Shown here one piece after another: positions 13,377 to 26,278 of a stretch of DNA of 64,000 nt; position 1 is the stretch's first letter; each line of letters starts with the position of its first letter. The notes under the pieces were generated by a model. That model did no database searches and had not been told where the DNA came from. It saw only the letters and a program-made list of their open reading frames with translations. This DNA comes from Chondrilla cf. caribensis (lineage: Eukaryota; Porifera; Demospongiae; Chondrillida; Chondrillidae). The DNA lies in the NCBI GenBank assembly GCA_964020155.1, contig OZ026548.1, positions 3,502,397 to 3,566,396 on the forward strand, given 5' to 3'. The translations under genes and the position numbers were made by a program.

Positions 13377-13417
13377 TTTGTTACACTGTGTGTTGATTTC
13401 ACACAATCTTGTCAAGG
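13377..13417 (-). other. Putative 5'UTR piece and acceptor of ankyrin gene A
   Basis: On the minus strand a TTTTAATCATTCATGTAG acceptor-like site lies 41 bases before the ATG and is conserved in units B and C. Together with the conserved donor at 17,178 it suggests a leader intron of about 3.8 kb. There is no transcript evidence, so transcription could also start close to the ATG. Confidence 0.35.
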
Positions 13418-13498
13418 CTACATGAATGATTAAAATAGACAATTATGCAAGTCTCCAGATACACTCAAGTGAGAAGAGGTTATATTAAATTCAAAATA

Positions 13499-13688
13499 CA
13501 GTGGAACCTCCATAATCCGACACTTTTATACGTAATCCAAAATAAATACATACGTACATACATATTCGCACCACATTTCGAGAGACATCCATCATTATAG
13601 ACTATATTGTAAAGCCTCCATTTTCTGACAACATTTGAATTCCATTCATTTGTTACCCATTTAGTGTCAGATTATCAAGGTTCTACTG
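13499..13688. mobile_element. pogo/Tigger-like MITE upstream of gene A
   Basis: A 190-bp element with ~26-bp terminal inverted repeats beginning CAGTGGAACCTCCATAATC and ending ...GATTATCAAGGTTCTACTG, flanked by TA on the left. The start is typical of pogo/Tigger-type Tc1-mariner MITEs. The same insertion sits at the same place in units B (155 bp, internally shortened) and C, so it predates the duplications. It carries no ORF. Confidence 0.8.
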
Positions 13689-16010
13689 TGTGTAGCCATC
13701 AATGCAATTAAAGGGTTTGATTAGATTATGAGCTATATAGACCATATCCATTTTTACGCCCACTGTCCACAATGATGAAGTCACAAGAACAACCAAAGAT
13801 GTCCCTTTTCTCAGATCTACTCTTTATCTCGTAAATATCTGTGAGCATTCACTGGAGAGATTTCGTCCTATCCTTACAACGAATTATGAAAGTATAGCTC
13901 GTAGCTCTTGTGCCGTGCAGGATATAGATGCAGATAGCATAATATTTCAGATCTATGTAGAGTGTATGCTTGGGGTTGATTTTTATTGGTCTGTAATTTA
14001 TACCGGTCTGACTATTATACAGATTTCGTGATATTTCGGACCGTCCTATTCAATGTATTGGTCCAGTCTGATCCGACGCGGACCGAAAATTATAGTCCAC
14101 CAAAAAGAGCTACCTAACGCGTACTGAGTACTAATGGAGCAAAGCTTGAAAAAACATGGCGGATGGCGGATATGGCGGTTGGCGCAATACACATATACTT
14201 TCCCATACTGATGAATTTGTGCCAGAAAATTGTGGCATATTATATTGGTACTGGGGAATTGTGGTGGATAAGAATGTTTGGTAGATAATTAAAGCGCTGA
14301 TGTATTAACAAGAATTCACCATAATATATTAATTTTGATATTGAGGTGAATTTTCAATTTTATACTTCAATGGCTTCTCCCACCAGAGTCCAGACATGTG
14401 CTGCTCTCGGACCAACACTTTAGTTCCTCTTTTAACATCAGACGCCTTCTGTAGACCATCCTCCAGTTGTCTTCCTCATTATTCCTATCCATAGGAAACA
14501 AGCCCCCTTTGACCAAACACTCGCCTGACAGATGTAGCGATCGTGATGGAGAGTACTAATATGATTCTCAAATTCTCGATAATATTATTACAACATTATT
14601 ACATTATGAAATCCAAGTATAATTCCTCTTGAATGAGTATACATACGAATATCATGCACGTGTGAATGAAATGGAAATCTAAAATATTACTCTAAGTCTT
14701 ACAAGCACTGCAAAGTAGACATGGACAGAACATAAACACATCATTAGTACATGTTTATGAGATACAAATAGGGATGGAATAGACCACATAATGAAAATCA
14801 TTACCATCCATCAACCTCTGTACATGGTACCTACCTACATGAACTTAACCCCTGTCTACACATGTATAGTATACAGACATTGATATGATACATTTGATAC
14901 ACTGTACATACAGTACAACTTGCCTAGGAGTAACCCAGCATGCACTGTAAAAACACTGGCGGAAATATTCCACCATGTGGATGGACTTGATGAATTGTAT
15001 GTACCATCACATGCTCAAAATTGACATGGTTGTTATTGGTGACAAACAAATCAATGCAACTAAGCGTAGCGTAGTAACAGTGTAAATAGTTTGTGTGTGT
15101 GGGGGGGGGTGTTGGTTGTCTGGTCTACATATGTACATGTACATATGCAAACAGACATACATGACAAACCCCCCAAAATATGTACACTATCTACCACAAC
15201 ATACATCTGTCTCCTCAGATCACACCACCTGTTGCCCATCACAACATCAACAGTTGAACAGCTAAAGGTTTGCTGTATTCACTTTGTCTTGTTACAAATA
15301 GCATCCATGAAATTTCGTGCATGTAGTGATACATACAATTCACCAAATCCACTAATAATGGTGGGATATTTCCACCAGTGTTCATACAGTATCACAATAC
15401 AACTGAACTGGAGATCTGAATATTTCTGATTCTTATGCCACTCTATGATAGAGTACATCAACACCTTTCATTGTTAAGGAGTGGATCAAAAATAATCAAG
15501 GTGTACTGTATACTCTACTCTCTCTACTACTGTGAGACTGATCAACAAACAATATCCACTGCATACTGACGTGTACAGTCAACTGTTCTACACACCTCTG
15601 TCCCAGAACACTATGTTGGATGGAGGGAATCCAACAAACTGGACACAGGAACTATTCTCACCTCACAACAACAACTGAATGTCAACTCAGTGCTGAGAAC
15701 ACTTGAACCAAAGGTGCCGTCCACAGTCCACATAGAGACAGGATGAGGACTTTGATGGGATTTAACATCAACCAGTGAAGAGTAGGCTGTACAGGTGAAA
15801 GGGATGTGTAAGTACTAATATACAATACTACTAGCTGTGATCGAAGATGAAGATCACAGCTAAACGCATGGCTGTGATTTCACATGTCGGTGAACATGTC
15901 AATGTCCCTAATGTAAACTAGGAATAGTCAACTCAAAACAAAAGCAAGCAGAAAATCAGTTCTATGGAAAAATTAAAGCATTTGCCACTATTATTTAAAG
16001 CCGCTGATTA
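13689..16010. other. 5' flank / putative leader intron of gene A, no gene found
   Basis: No coding gene is supported here. The stretch is nearly identical to 50,516-52,970 (unit C) and more diverged from 26,279-30,350 (unit B). A lacks about 168 bp near 14,235 that C has at about 51,066-51,233 and that B partly retains. A G-run lies at 15,101-15,109. The segment at 15,200-15,470 is well conserved in all three units but shows no convincing reading frame. Confidence 0.6.
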
Positions 16011-16025
16011 TCATTCTTCTGTCAC

Positions 16026-16053
16026 ACACACATGCATGCATGCATGCACGCAT

Positions 16054-16093
<40 letters not shown>

Positions 16094-16105
16094 GCGCGCG
16101 CGCAT

Positions 16106-16158
<53 letters not shown>

Positions 16159-16160
16159 CG
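16026..16160. repeat. Compound CA/CG/GCAT microsatellite
   Basis: (GCAT)n, then (CA)n, (CG)n and a longer (CA)n tract. The alternating purine-pyrimidine run is about 130 bp. Homologous tracts of different length occur in units B (30,363-30,430) and C (52,980-53,140). Confidence 0.95.
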
Positions 16161-16167
16161 CACACAC

Positions 16168-16965
16168 TAGTTCAGCTAGCTAGACCGTCCCTAAGAGGCA
16201 CCAAGGGGCAGAAAAGGGAAGGGACGGTCTAGCCTAAGTAGCGATCAGTTCACACCTGAGCGCGTGACTATCAACCAATGAAATGCTACTGCCAAGAATC
16301 TTGGCAATGATATTCATTGATTAAGTTTAGTTACTTGCTAAGTGTTATGGAGGATGATACTACATACTCGTTGCTGGTTGCTCGAAAAATCCACCCATCT
16401 GACTGTCAGATGAATGCGATTACTAGAATTTTGCAAGGACATGATACAATCATATGTCTCCCGACTGGTCACGGCAAGTCGTCGATTAAGGATTGCAAAC
16501 AAAGGAAAGAGGACCAACATATTCAGTCCTAGTTGTATCATTGTTTTTATTTCTGATAAAGCAACAGGTGAAATGCTTTCACGAAAGTGGTTTGTCTGCT
16601 GTGCGTTCACAGAGTAGTTAGAGACGTTGATGCTCACGATGAAAGATACAAAATTGAGAGTACCTATATTCTCTGATGAGACTCCTTGCATAATCGACAA
16701 AACAACACTAGATCTATTCATTCCTTGCTTTCCCCTGTCCTTCCACAGATACTCTAAACAGAGCTAGAACATAGACTATGGTTAGAGTGTCTATGGTCCT
16801 CCTAACACGTACGGGCTGTATGGTGAGCCATACAGAGTAGTAGAAACTCTATACGTGTTATTCAATAATTGGTGGGTGTGAACTAATCGCTACTTGGGCT
16901 AGAACGTCCCTTCCCTTTTCTGCCCTTTGGTGCCACTTAGGTACGGTCTAGCTGGCTATAGACTA
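16168..16965. mobile_element. TIR DNA transposon with hairpin ends and a RecQ-helicase fragment
   Basis: An 798-bp element bounded by ~85-bp imperfect inverted repeats. The left end reads TAGTTCAGCTAGCTAGACCG and the right end, reversed, TAGTCTATAGCCAGCTAGAC. Each end can also fold on itself, because GCTAGACCGTCCC near the tip pairs with GGGACGGTCTAGC about 55 bp inward. Inside is a plus-strand fragment of a RecQ-like helicase. No transposase is visible, so the element is non-autonomous. It sits in a CA tract, which obscures the target duplication. Unit C keeps only the outermost parts (53,146-53,274). Confidence 0.75.
16347..16532 (+). pseudogene. RecQ-like DNA helicase fragment inside transposon
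   Basis: A short ORF starting MEDDTTYSLL. It has the RecQ-type motif 0/motif I region: a Q-motif-like IHPSDCQMNAI, then ILQGHDTIICLPTGHGKS, a Walker A loop as in RecQ helicases. The frame breaks right after GKS and no later helicase motifs are present, so no active enzyme can be made. The fragment is most likely a remnant of the transposon's own helicase or a captured host exon. Confidence 0.6.
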
Positions 16966-17010
16966 TTACACACACATACACATGCACACACACACATGCA
17001 CACAAACACA

Positions 17011-17104
17011 TAGTCTAGCTAGCTAGCCCGTCCCCGCACATGCGCCCTCCCGCTCTTAATGCCCATAGGGCGTGTGTGCAGGGACGGGCTAGCTAGCTAG
17101 ACTA
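17011..17104. mobile_element. 94-bp hairpin MITE with 9-bp target duplication
   Basis: The element reads TAGTCTAGCTAGCTAGCCCG...CGGGCTAGCTAGCTAGACTA, so almost its whole length folds into one hairpin. It is flanked on both sides by ACAAACACA, a perfect 9-bp target-site duplication. Its ends resemble those of the RecQ-carrying element just upstream and of the element at 26,699 in unit B, which suggests one family. The same insertion is at 53,320-53,413 in unit C. Confidence 0.85.
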
Positions 17105-17177
17105 ACAAACACACTCTCTCTCACACACACGGACACACAGGCCATATCAGCATAGTAACAACTGATAATGTACTTAC

Positions 17178-17420
17178 ATCTCACAGTTATTATTGGCTAT
17201 GTATATTAAATACAATTATTGAATCCTAGAATGATCCACAGTTGAAGGGAGTCCACACATCACAGCAGAGGAGGCTGGCAGGACAGACCACCTGTAGGAA
17301 TCTCACACTCAGTCACGTCTACTAGTACGATGATAGGCGGAGTTTTGTGGATAGTTCGCTACGACTGTTCTATCTCCTCTTCTTCCCCTATTATACTGAC
17401 AATGGCAGTATTCCCTTACG
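17178..17420 (-). promoter_or_regulatory. Putative non-coding first exon of ankyrin gene A
   Basis: On the minus strand a strong donor (AACTGTGAGAT|GTAAGTAC) is conserved at the same place in units A, B (30,508) and C (53,487). The ~240 bp upstream are more conserved among units than their surroundings. I infer a leader exon joined to the acceptor at 13,417. No TATA box or start site is certain. Transcription may begin between here and 17,850, where a GC-rich block (CCGCGCGTGTATACACGG) is also conserved. Confidence 0.35.
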
Positions 17421-18350
17421 AAGCGGTCAGCTGGAGATCACCTACGTATAGATACAAAACTCAGCTTTGGTATAACGTACACACGTAGTGGTCAACTCAG
17501 ACAGTGTGGGAAGATTGAAATTGGTTAGACTAGATCTAACCGAATGAGCAACAAATAACGTAATCTAAAGTTAGAGGTGGCTCTAGTATTACAATTACTG
17601 AATAATAATTATTGATACTTAAAACACACTACAATCTCGTTTTGACTGGCACACACTTGGACTCTACGTTGAATACTACGTAAATGATAGTTTAACGGTC
17701 ACCAACTGTAATACCTCAAGGAGGAAAGAACCGGATAAAGACGACAAATCACACGGTCTTCCTGAAAGTACGCTGTACTTCTTTATCTGTGGCTTTGGGC
17801 GTGGTTTACCCAGACGCTCTCCGCGCGTGTATACACGGCTGTTCGATTGCAAACGCTATTATTGTCACATGCAATCAAGTTAAAGATTCAAAACTGGGGT
17901 GTATAGTGCATGAACCATGGATGTTAGGTGTTATAGGGTCGAGTATGACATTATTATGGTCTGGCTGCCCTAAATTTAATACATACACTAGGCACAGGTG
18001 TTTGGAATGGATGTGATTACATAGAAAGTGTCGTTATATTATACCAACCTATAGCTAGCATGGAGCAATTTGAATAGTCCATAGATATCAATGTGAGTGT
18101 ACATGTCATTAACCTAGAAGCCCAGCAGTAGTATTGTATTATTATAACTGTAGCATGTAATTAAGTACATGTATGTATAACTGTAGACTGCATGCATATA
18201 TGACATTGTACGTAATAATAATATTATGGTGCACGTGTCCACTGTAATTGTACAAACTATAATTATGTATTTGAAAATGTTATATAACGTCAATGTTGCA
18301 TGGTGCACAGTTCATGTGTAGTCTCTTGACCAGTACATACACTAGCATCC
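17421..18350. other. Putative upstream region of gene A and A/B junction
   Basis: No gene is seen. The segment 17,640-17,880 is conserved in units A, B (30,955-31,205) and C (53,935-54,180). It contains a GC-rich CTCCGCGCGTGTATACACGG block and, at about 17,855, CTATTATTGTCACATGC, a motif also found just upstream of the CABIN1-like start codon at 41,780. The junction to the next unit lies near 18,300-18,420. Confidence 0.5.
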
Positions 18351-18905
18351 CATCAACTGGGGATTAGGCTGAGAGATACGTATGGATGGTCCAGTACATC
18401 TCAATTACAATAAAATTAATACTACATCAAATCCATGACAATAATAATTGATCCTTCACTAGCACACAGTGAAGATGGGATAAAATGAAATAATCACAGA
18501 ACACAACATACAATTTGAACAACAAGTGAGAAAATTTACAATTAAAATTATATAGATAAATAACACAGATAAAACAATGATATAATAAATAAATAAACAA
18601 ATAAATTAAATACATAATATAGTTACTTAGGAAAGGATGGCTCAGTCTCCTTGCAGCTGTCCTACTGAAGGCTGCAATACGTACTTCCACACTAGACACA
18701 AACTGATATATCATCAGATGACCAGTGTGTGTGCGTATACAATACAATAGATGTGTCAGTGTCCTTCAGGGAAATATTGAGCAGGATTATCCACATGGAT
18801 ATCAGAGAAACAACATGGTCACCTCGAAACAGGGAACCAAACATAACAGTACACTCCATTTTCTACACAGAAGTCATCCACTCACCAACAACTAATCAGG
18901 ATCTC
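18350..18905. other. Left flank of unit B
   Basis: No gene is seen. This stretch is nearly identical to 54,650-55,215 (unit D) and less similar to the left flanks of A and C. It lacks the orphan exon-like segment of A and C. The segment about 18,780-18,880 has conserved splice-like edges on the minus strand, as in the other units. Confidence 0.6.
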
Positions 18906-20640
18906 CTTTGAGAGGTAGGTAGTGCACAGGAGGGTGTGTAGTCCGGCTAGATGAGTGGGTGGTTCTGGCAGATGAGAGGGTGTGGTCCTTGTAGATGAAG
19001 GGGTGGTCCTGGCAAAGGAGAGAGGAATCTCTTTGCAAAGGAGAGAGATGGTCCTGGCAACAGAGAGGGTGTGATTATGGCAGATGAAGGGGTGGTCCGG
19101 GCAAGGGATAGAGGGTACTACTCCTTGCAAAAAAGAGGTGGTCCTGGCAAATTGAGAGGCTGTGGTTCTGGCAGATGAGGGTGCAGTTCTGGTAGAGTAG
19201 ATGGTGTGATCCTAGCAGCCCTGGCAAAGGGAGAGGGTGTTGTCCTGATAAAGGACAGGGTGTGGTCCTGGCAAGAGAGGGTGTGGTCTGGTAAAGGAGA
19301 GGATACGGCCATGGCATAGGAGTAGGGTGAGTCTGGCAGAGAAGATGGTGTTCTGGTACGTAGACTTGGCAGAGGTTCTGGCAGATGTGCAGGTGTGATC
19401 TTGGCAAAGAAGAGGGTGTGGTCCTAGCAAAGAAGAGGATGTGGTCCCGGTAAGGGAGAGGTGTGGCTGTGCCTAATGAGAGGGAATGGTCCTGCAAGGA
19501 GAGATTTGGTTGTGGCTAATGAGAGGGCATATTCAAGCAAAGGAGAGGGTGTGGTCCCAGCAAACAAGGTAGTTGGTCCTGGCAAAGGAAAGGGTGAGGT
19601 TTTGGCAGATGTGAAGGTATGGTCTCGGCAGATGAGAGGAGTGGTCCTGGTAGATGAGAGGAGGGGTTCTGGCAGATCAGAGGAGTGGTCCTGTAGATGA
19701 AAGGAGTGGTCCTGGCAGATGAGAGGAGTGGTCCTGGTAAATGAGAGGAGTGGTCCTGGTAGATGAGAGGAGTGGTCCGGGCAAATGAGAGGAGTGGTCC
19801 TGGCAGATGAGAGGAGTGGTCCTGGCAGATGAGAGGAGTGGTCGCAGCAGACGAAAGGAGTGGTCCTGGTAGATGAGAGGAGTGGTCCTGGCAGATGGGG
19901 GGAGTGGTCCTGGCAGATGAGAGGAGTGGTCCTGGTAGATGAGAGGAGTGGTTCTAGTAGATGAGAGGAGTGGTCCCAGCAGACGAAAGGAGTGGTCCTG
20001 GCAGATGAGAGGAGTGGTCCTTGCAAATGAGAGGAGTGGTCCCAGCAGACGAAAGGAGTGGTCCTGGCAGATGAGAGGAGTGGTCCCAGCAGACGAAAGG
20101 AGTGGTCCTGGTAGATGAGAGGAGTGGTCCTGGTAGATAAGAGGAGTGGTCCTGGCAGATGAGAGGAGTGGTCCCGGCAGATGAGAGGAGTGGTCCTGGC
20201 AGATGAGGGGAGTGGTCCTGGCAGATGAGGGGATTGATCCTGGCAGATGAGAGGAGGGGTTCCTTGAAGATGAGGGGAGTGGTCCTGGCAGATGAGAGGA
20301 GTGGTTCTGGTAGTTGAGGGGAGTGGTCCTGGTAGATGAGAAAAGTGGTCCTGGTAGATGAGGGAAGTGGTCCTGGCAGATGAGGGGAGTGGTCCTGGAA
20401 GATGAGGGAAGTGGAGTGGTCCTGGCAGATGAGAGGAGTGGTCCTGGCAGATGAGAGGAGTGGTCCTGGCAGATGAGAGGAGTGGTCTTGGCAGATGCAA
20501 GGGTGTGGTTCTAGGAGAAGTAACGGTGTTTTTCTAGAACATGAGAGGGTGTGGTCCTGGCAAGAGGGGGCGTGGTTTGGTGAGGAGAGTGAAGAATCTT
20601 CAGGAAAATTAGAGGGCATTGAACTCCTAAAGGAGAGGAT
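18905..20640. repeat. 22-bp minisatellite array, unit B (about 1.7 kb)
   Basis: The same 22-bp repeat as in unit A (GTGGTCCTGGCAGATGAGAG core). The left half is diverged (GGGTGTGGTCCTGGCAAAG forms) and the right half homogeneous, with local variants such as GTGGTCCCAGCAGACGAAAG recurring in two-unit steps. Minus-strand ORFs across it are artefacts of a stop-free repeat. The left ~1 kb matches the unit D array almost base for base. Confidence 0.95.
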
Positions 20641-20835
20641 TACTTCTAACAGATGAAAGATGACAGATGAAAGTGTAGTATGGCAATGTAGTGGATGTAC
20701 TCCTGGTAGGGTATTGGGTGTGGTCCTGACTTAGGGATCACAAACATTCTGTTGGACTTATATACCGGGTGAGATCTCCCAACAATATAGCTGAGTGTGT
20801 TCTCTTTAACGATCATATTATCTGTATCTGGTGGG

Positions 20836-23800
20836 TTAGGTGGGTCCAGTGGTTGGATCAGTAGAGGTGGGTTGAGTAGTAACAGCAAATGGAGGATACC
20901 CTTTTTCTGCAGGAATAAGAGATAATAGTATAAATACCTCGTGTGTCTTGTGTGGTGCAACATATAAACCACACAATAATACACCATACACAAGATGTGC
21001 AATGTACGTAATACAACACTCACTCACACATGCACACACACACACAGAGTGGGTGAAGATGGTGAGGGGCCACTCCACGAATGAAGAAAGTGGAAAATTT
21101 CAAGTTTAGAGACAATTGTCAAATTGTATCACCAATATCACAGATGAGTACATGTAGTGAATATGGAAACAAGTATATGTAGTGAGTTTGGGGATACATG
21201 CAGAAGTGAGTAAACACATGAAAGCATGCAATTCAAACAAATACACGAATGTACACAATTCACAATGCATTGTACTATACATTTAATATGAATCCAATAA
21301 GGATCTGACCACATTCAAACCCATGAACACTTACTGGTCAGGAGGTCCAATTCCTCCTTCATAGCTCTCCCGAGCCCACTCATCTTAGGGTAGCCGGCTA
21401 TGCTCCTCATCACCTCACACAGTTTACTGATACTGTCAGGATTGGCATGCTTCTGGAGGTGGAGGAGAAGCTTCTCGTTTCCTTTCCTCACACTACAGTG
21501 GTCAATATCATAAGCAACATCTTCAGAGATTACTTCCTTGATTTCCAGTCTTGACACAATAGCGTGTGAGTCAACATCTTGGAGGAACCTTTCACTGAAC
21601 TTGTTCATGAAAGCCTTAGAGTCAAATCCTCCACCTGCACACAAGAAGGGTACACTCATAACTTGTCCCTAACCCTAAACACTCTACTATCCTCAATCTA
21701 CCTGTTGAAGGACTAGCGATAACAGGACAGATTGTGATGTGTGTACATACATGTAGCACAGACTATGAATAACGTATTCTCTCTAAAATTTCAACATTCT
21801 AAATATTGCCAGGCACATTTTTCTGCTAATTTATTCTAATCTCGACACACTTCGTGCCAATCTGTATTCATGTCCACAAAAGACCTGAACTATGTGATTC
21901 TATTCATTTTGAGGATATGGCTTTCAGCTGTGATGATAGCTTTGAATTTGGACTGCCTCCAATTCCAAGCACTCCAGAACAAAAGTTCTCTCCATCTGTA
22001 AATATAGGGAATGTTCTGCAAATCTTTTGTGATCGTTACCACCTCCTAAATGGCCGGCAAATTCTTTACAATTTTATGGTGTCTTTACCCACCATCAGTA
22101 GGAAAGCAGCTATTTTTAAGAAAGACGATTTCTCTAAAGCTTCGTCATGTACTCTATTGATTTACAATCTAACCATTTTACATTTTCATCACCATCGGGA
22201 ATTGAGATCAATAGTACTCTATTCTAATCAAGAGATGAAAGGTTTTGTGCAACGAAGGTGACAAAATTTGAGAGAATACAGTAGTAGGTGCTCACATGCT
22301 GACATAAATAATACGTATATTACACCCACACATTAACATACTCCATGGAGAAGGGTACATATGTACAGGCACGTACAATGCATGTATGTACAGTACATCT
22401 TCACATGAATTTGTACACAAAGGTGCACATGCACATGTACACACACGTGTAATCGCATGGATACATATCCATCACCACTCACACACCTTGAAGGCTTCTT
22501 TTCACATATGATGTGCTCTGCACTACATGTACAGTCGATGGTGGTTCAAGTGGTGGGTGGGGTCTACACACTACAGGATATGGAGGGTGCAATACAGCAA
22601 CAGAAGAAACATGAAGATGTTTGGACTTCAGTGAGGGCATCACAGTGGACTGGGTCTTGTCCTGTAACAAAGTATTACAAAAGGTAATGAATTCCCATTT
22701 CCAATCTAGTCATCTCCAGAAATATGTAACACACACAGTCACACTTACGTACTTGTAAAGATGCTAGTTCTTCTACAATCTTGGCTGCGATGTCATCAAC
22801 AGTTTTCTTTGTCTCAAAGTGCCCTATGGCATCAAGTAGGGTCTTCCATGTCACCTGGCTGCCGTGTTTCAACCAGTGCTTCAACATGGAGTAGTAAGCC
22901 TCGTCATCACTTGGAGCTTCCTCACCAAGTCTGTCCAGTTCACCCTCATCTACCTCCAAGAGATTTCCCACTCTCTCCCATTTGTCTTTGTGTTGTAGTT
23001 TGGACAGAATATGCTTGTCTATGAGTGAACGACTGGGTCTTCCTCCCATGATCCTGTTGGCATCACTAATCTCTTCCCCTCCCTCTAACTGGTAACCCAA
23101 AAAAGACAAGATCCTTAAAGTGGCTTCTTTACCTGCTTTGTCACAATCAATCAGCTCTTTCACAGCCAGGAAAGCACTGATGCACTTCTGTTCTATCTGT
23201 TTTGGTAGGTTGGCCCACAGACCAGGTCCACCACCTGTTCTCTCGATTATACTGGCAATGTCGTGAAAGTCAAACTGACGAGCTATGTCCAGTGGACTCA
23301 GACCATTAGGAAAGAGTTCGTTAACTGTATACTTTGTAGATGAGTGAGAGATTAGCTTGTCTATGAAGACTTTGTAGTCCTTGGCACCTTTCTTGATACT
23401 ATTTTCCACAGAGTAATTCATTGAGATCTTGCATGTTATCAAAGAAATGTGCAGTGGAGAGAGAGGACATTCATCATGTAAATGAAGCTGTTGAAAGATA
23501 TTAACTGCTTGATAAGGGAATTCATGACACAAAACATTATTTGTCAACAACCATGTTTGATGGGCTGCTTCAGTGAACATACTCTCATCTCTGGAAAGTG
23601 TTGTTATCACCAGTGGATCACCTGTGAAGGAACCTAAAATCAAGAGCTTACAAGGATCAAGAAGATTCCTATTCTTGAGAGAGAGAATGGATTCTCTGAT
23701 GCTACCTCCAAGGTCATTGAACCCACAGGCCTTACAGAGTTCATGCAATTTGTTTATCTGTCCAAACATTACAGCTACTTCAAACATGGAAAGACCAAAA

Positions 23801-26008
23801 CAATTCTGAGTAGTAAAATTACAATGTTTGGAAATTAAAAATTTCACAATTTCCACATGGCCTTCTCCAGCTGCACACATTAAAGGAGTCATATCCATGG
23901 GATCACAGCAATCAAGAGGATTATTATCAGGTACACATGCCAGTTGATTAGGTGAATCTACCTCTGATTCAGTGGCCATTGGGTGTTGCAAATTATATGG
24001 CTCACATATTGCATCTGATAATACTGTAACTACTTGTACAGAACCACTAAGAACTGCCTGATGTAGAGGAGTTCCAAAAACACCTGCCATTATGTCTGGA
24101 TTAGCTTCCAATCTCAGCAATTCATGCACTGCTTCCAGTTTGCCTACTTCAGCTGCTGAGTGGAGTGGAGTGCAGCCATCAGCGTCGGCTCCATTGACAT
24201 CCAAACCACATTCTACCAACCAATCTACTAATTCAACATGACCACCTTGGGCAGCAAAATGTAGGACACTTTGACAACTACTGCTCAATACATCAATCGG
24301 ACAACCTTCATCCAGTAAAACTGACATTACCTTCTTGTGACCACCAAATGCAGCCTGATGTAGTGGAGTCCCGTAAATACCAGCAACCTTTATCATTGAT
24401 GCCTTTCCACCCAATCTCAGCAATTCATGCACTGCTTCCAGTTTGCCATTATGCGCTGCTGAGTGGAGTGGAGTGTAGCCATTAGCATCTTCTCTATTGA
24501 CATCCAAACCACATTCTACCAACCAACCTACTAATTCAACAAGACCACCTTGGGCAGCAAAATGTAGGACACTTCGACCATTACTGTTCACCACATCAAT
24601 CGGACAACCTTCATCCAGTAAAACTGACATTACATTCTTATGTCCACCCAATGCAGCCTGATGTAGCGGAGTCCCGTATATACCAGCAACCTTTGTCATT
24701 GACAACCTTTCCACCCAATCTCAGCAATTCATGCACTGCTTCCAGGTTGCCATTATGTGCTGCCGAGTGGAGGGGAGTGTAACCATCATTAGCTTGTACA
24801 TTAGCAGAAACTCCTCTGGCAATCAGTTCTCTAATCACTTCAACATATCCTCCTTCTGCTGCTCTATGGAGGAGAGTATATCCATGACCATCTGCTACAT
24901 CCACTGGACATCCATGTTCTAATATTGCTAACACAGTCTGCATATCACCAAGGTAGGATGATTGGAACAGCAAATCACGAACAGTCTCATCATCTAGTGC
25001 TGCTATAAACTCTAGTCTTGTTCCCTTTCCACCCAAAATTTCTTCTCTCTGCTCACAATCAACATCCTCCACTCCACCATACTTCAACAGTTCTTCCCGT
25101 GTTGAATAGTTCTCACACATCACTGCCCTATTCAATGGTGTATTACCTTCATAATCTAAATATTTAACATTGCTACCTAGATCAACCAGGATACCTATAG
25201 GAGCCACTCCTCCACTTGTTGCAGCATGATGTAAAGGAGTGCGGCCGTGTCTGTCCACTGGATCAATACAGCAACCGCTCTTGTGGAGAAGTTTTATCAC
25301 CTCCACCTGTCCATGTGATGCAGCATGATGGAGAACGGAACAACCCTCTTCATCAGTCAGGTCGGGTGATAATCCTAAATCGAGGTAATTCTTCACCAAT
25401 ACAATGTTCCCAGATTGGGCAGCCTCAAACACATCACCGTCATCATCTACACTATATTCTTCATTGTCCTTCAGTTCTTGCTTTACTTCTTCCATTCCAA
25501 AGTTTTGTGGTGGACAGTCACTCTCTGAGATATCATTTCCATCTGGTTGTAGTTCTTCAACATGTACTGTTCCTTCATGTACACCTTCTGTAGTGAACTG
25601 CACACAACTCACAATACAGTGGGATTCTACTTCCTGTTTATCACGGACAGTACCATGGCATTCTATTTCCTGCTCTCCAATCGCAGTAGAGTGAGATTCT
25701 ACTTCCTGTTCACCACTGACAGTACTGTTGGATTGTACTTCCTTGTACCTTCCGCTCATGATATTGTGGGATTCTGTCTGTTCACCACTCACAGTACTGT
25801 GGGATTCTACTTCCTGATCACCCCCATATTTTAAAATCACAGCCTCTGCTATGGCTTCATCACCTTGTTGTCCACTAAACTCTACACCTTCTTTGACCTC
25901 ATGATGTACACGTATTTCAGAATCTTGTATATTTTGTGCTATCATTGTATCTGTACTGTCATCCTCACTATCAATGTGACCTTTCTTTTGATATTTCGAG
26001 TCAGCCAT
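20836..26008 (-). pseudogene. Ankyrin / Death / CARD-like protein, copy B, frameshifted
   Basis: Exon structure as in copies A and C: 26,008-22,753, 22,661-22,487, 21,634-21,335 and 20,906-20,836. Start is ATG at 26,006-26,008 (MADSKYQKK). Exon 1 is 3,256 nt, one more than a multiple of three. An extra base at about 24,701-24,706 (TTGACAACC where other modules have TTGATGCC) shifts the frame inside the first 101-residue module. Translation would stop after 456 residues, about 24,638, losing most ankyrins and both signalling domains. Apart from this the gene is open: Death domain (22,770-23,040), linker, CARD-like exon and a 22-residue tail ending GPT. It has only two ankyrin modules. A single-base assembly error would make this a normal gene, so pseudogene status depends on checking that base. 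Confidence 0.7.
24112..24719 (-). repeat. Two copies of the 303-bp ankyrin module, copy B
   Basis: Only two modules remain here, against 15 in A and 4 in C. The span is 607 bp, i.e. 2 x 303 plus the one extra base that breaks the frame near 24,705. Confidence 0.9.
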
Positions 26009-26123
26009 TTTGTTACACTGTCGGTTGATTTCACAATCTTGTCAAGGCTACATGAATGATTAAAATAGACAATTATGCAAGTACGTCTCTAGATAAACTG
26101 AAGTTTAATGGTTTATCCAAATA

Positions 26124-26278
26124 CAGTGGAACCTCCATAATCCAACACCTTTATAATCCAAAATTGAGATACATCCATTATTATAGATTATACTATAAAA
26201 CCTCCATAATCTGACAACCTTTGAAATCCAACATGTCATTCTTTGCCCATTTAGTGTCAGATTATCAAGGTTCTACTG
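26124..26278. mobile_element. pogo/Tigger-like MITE upstream of gene B
   Basis: The same insertion as at 13,499 in unit A, with terminal CAGTGGAACCTCCATAATC and ...TTATCAAGGTTCTACTG. This copy is about 35 bp shorter inside. Presence at the same place in all three units dates it before their duplication. Confidence 0.8.

Noticed and set aside
13377..13442. Upstream start giving MSILIIHVAL before MADSK
   Set aside because: The first codon is TTG; the ATG at 13,376 has a good context and is shared by all copies.
21664..21680. Telomere-like CCCTAACCCTAAAC
   Set aside because: Only two units; chance.
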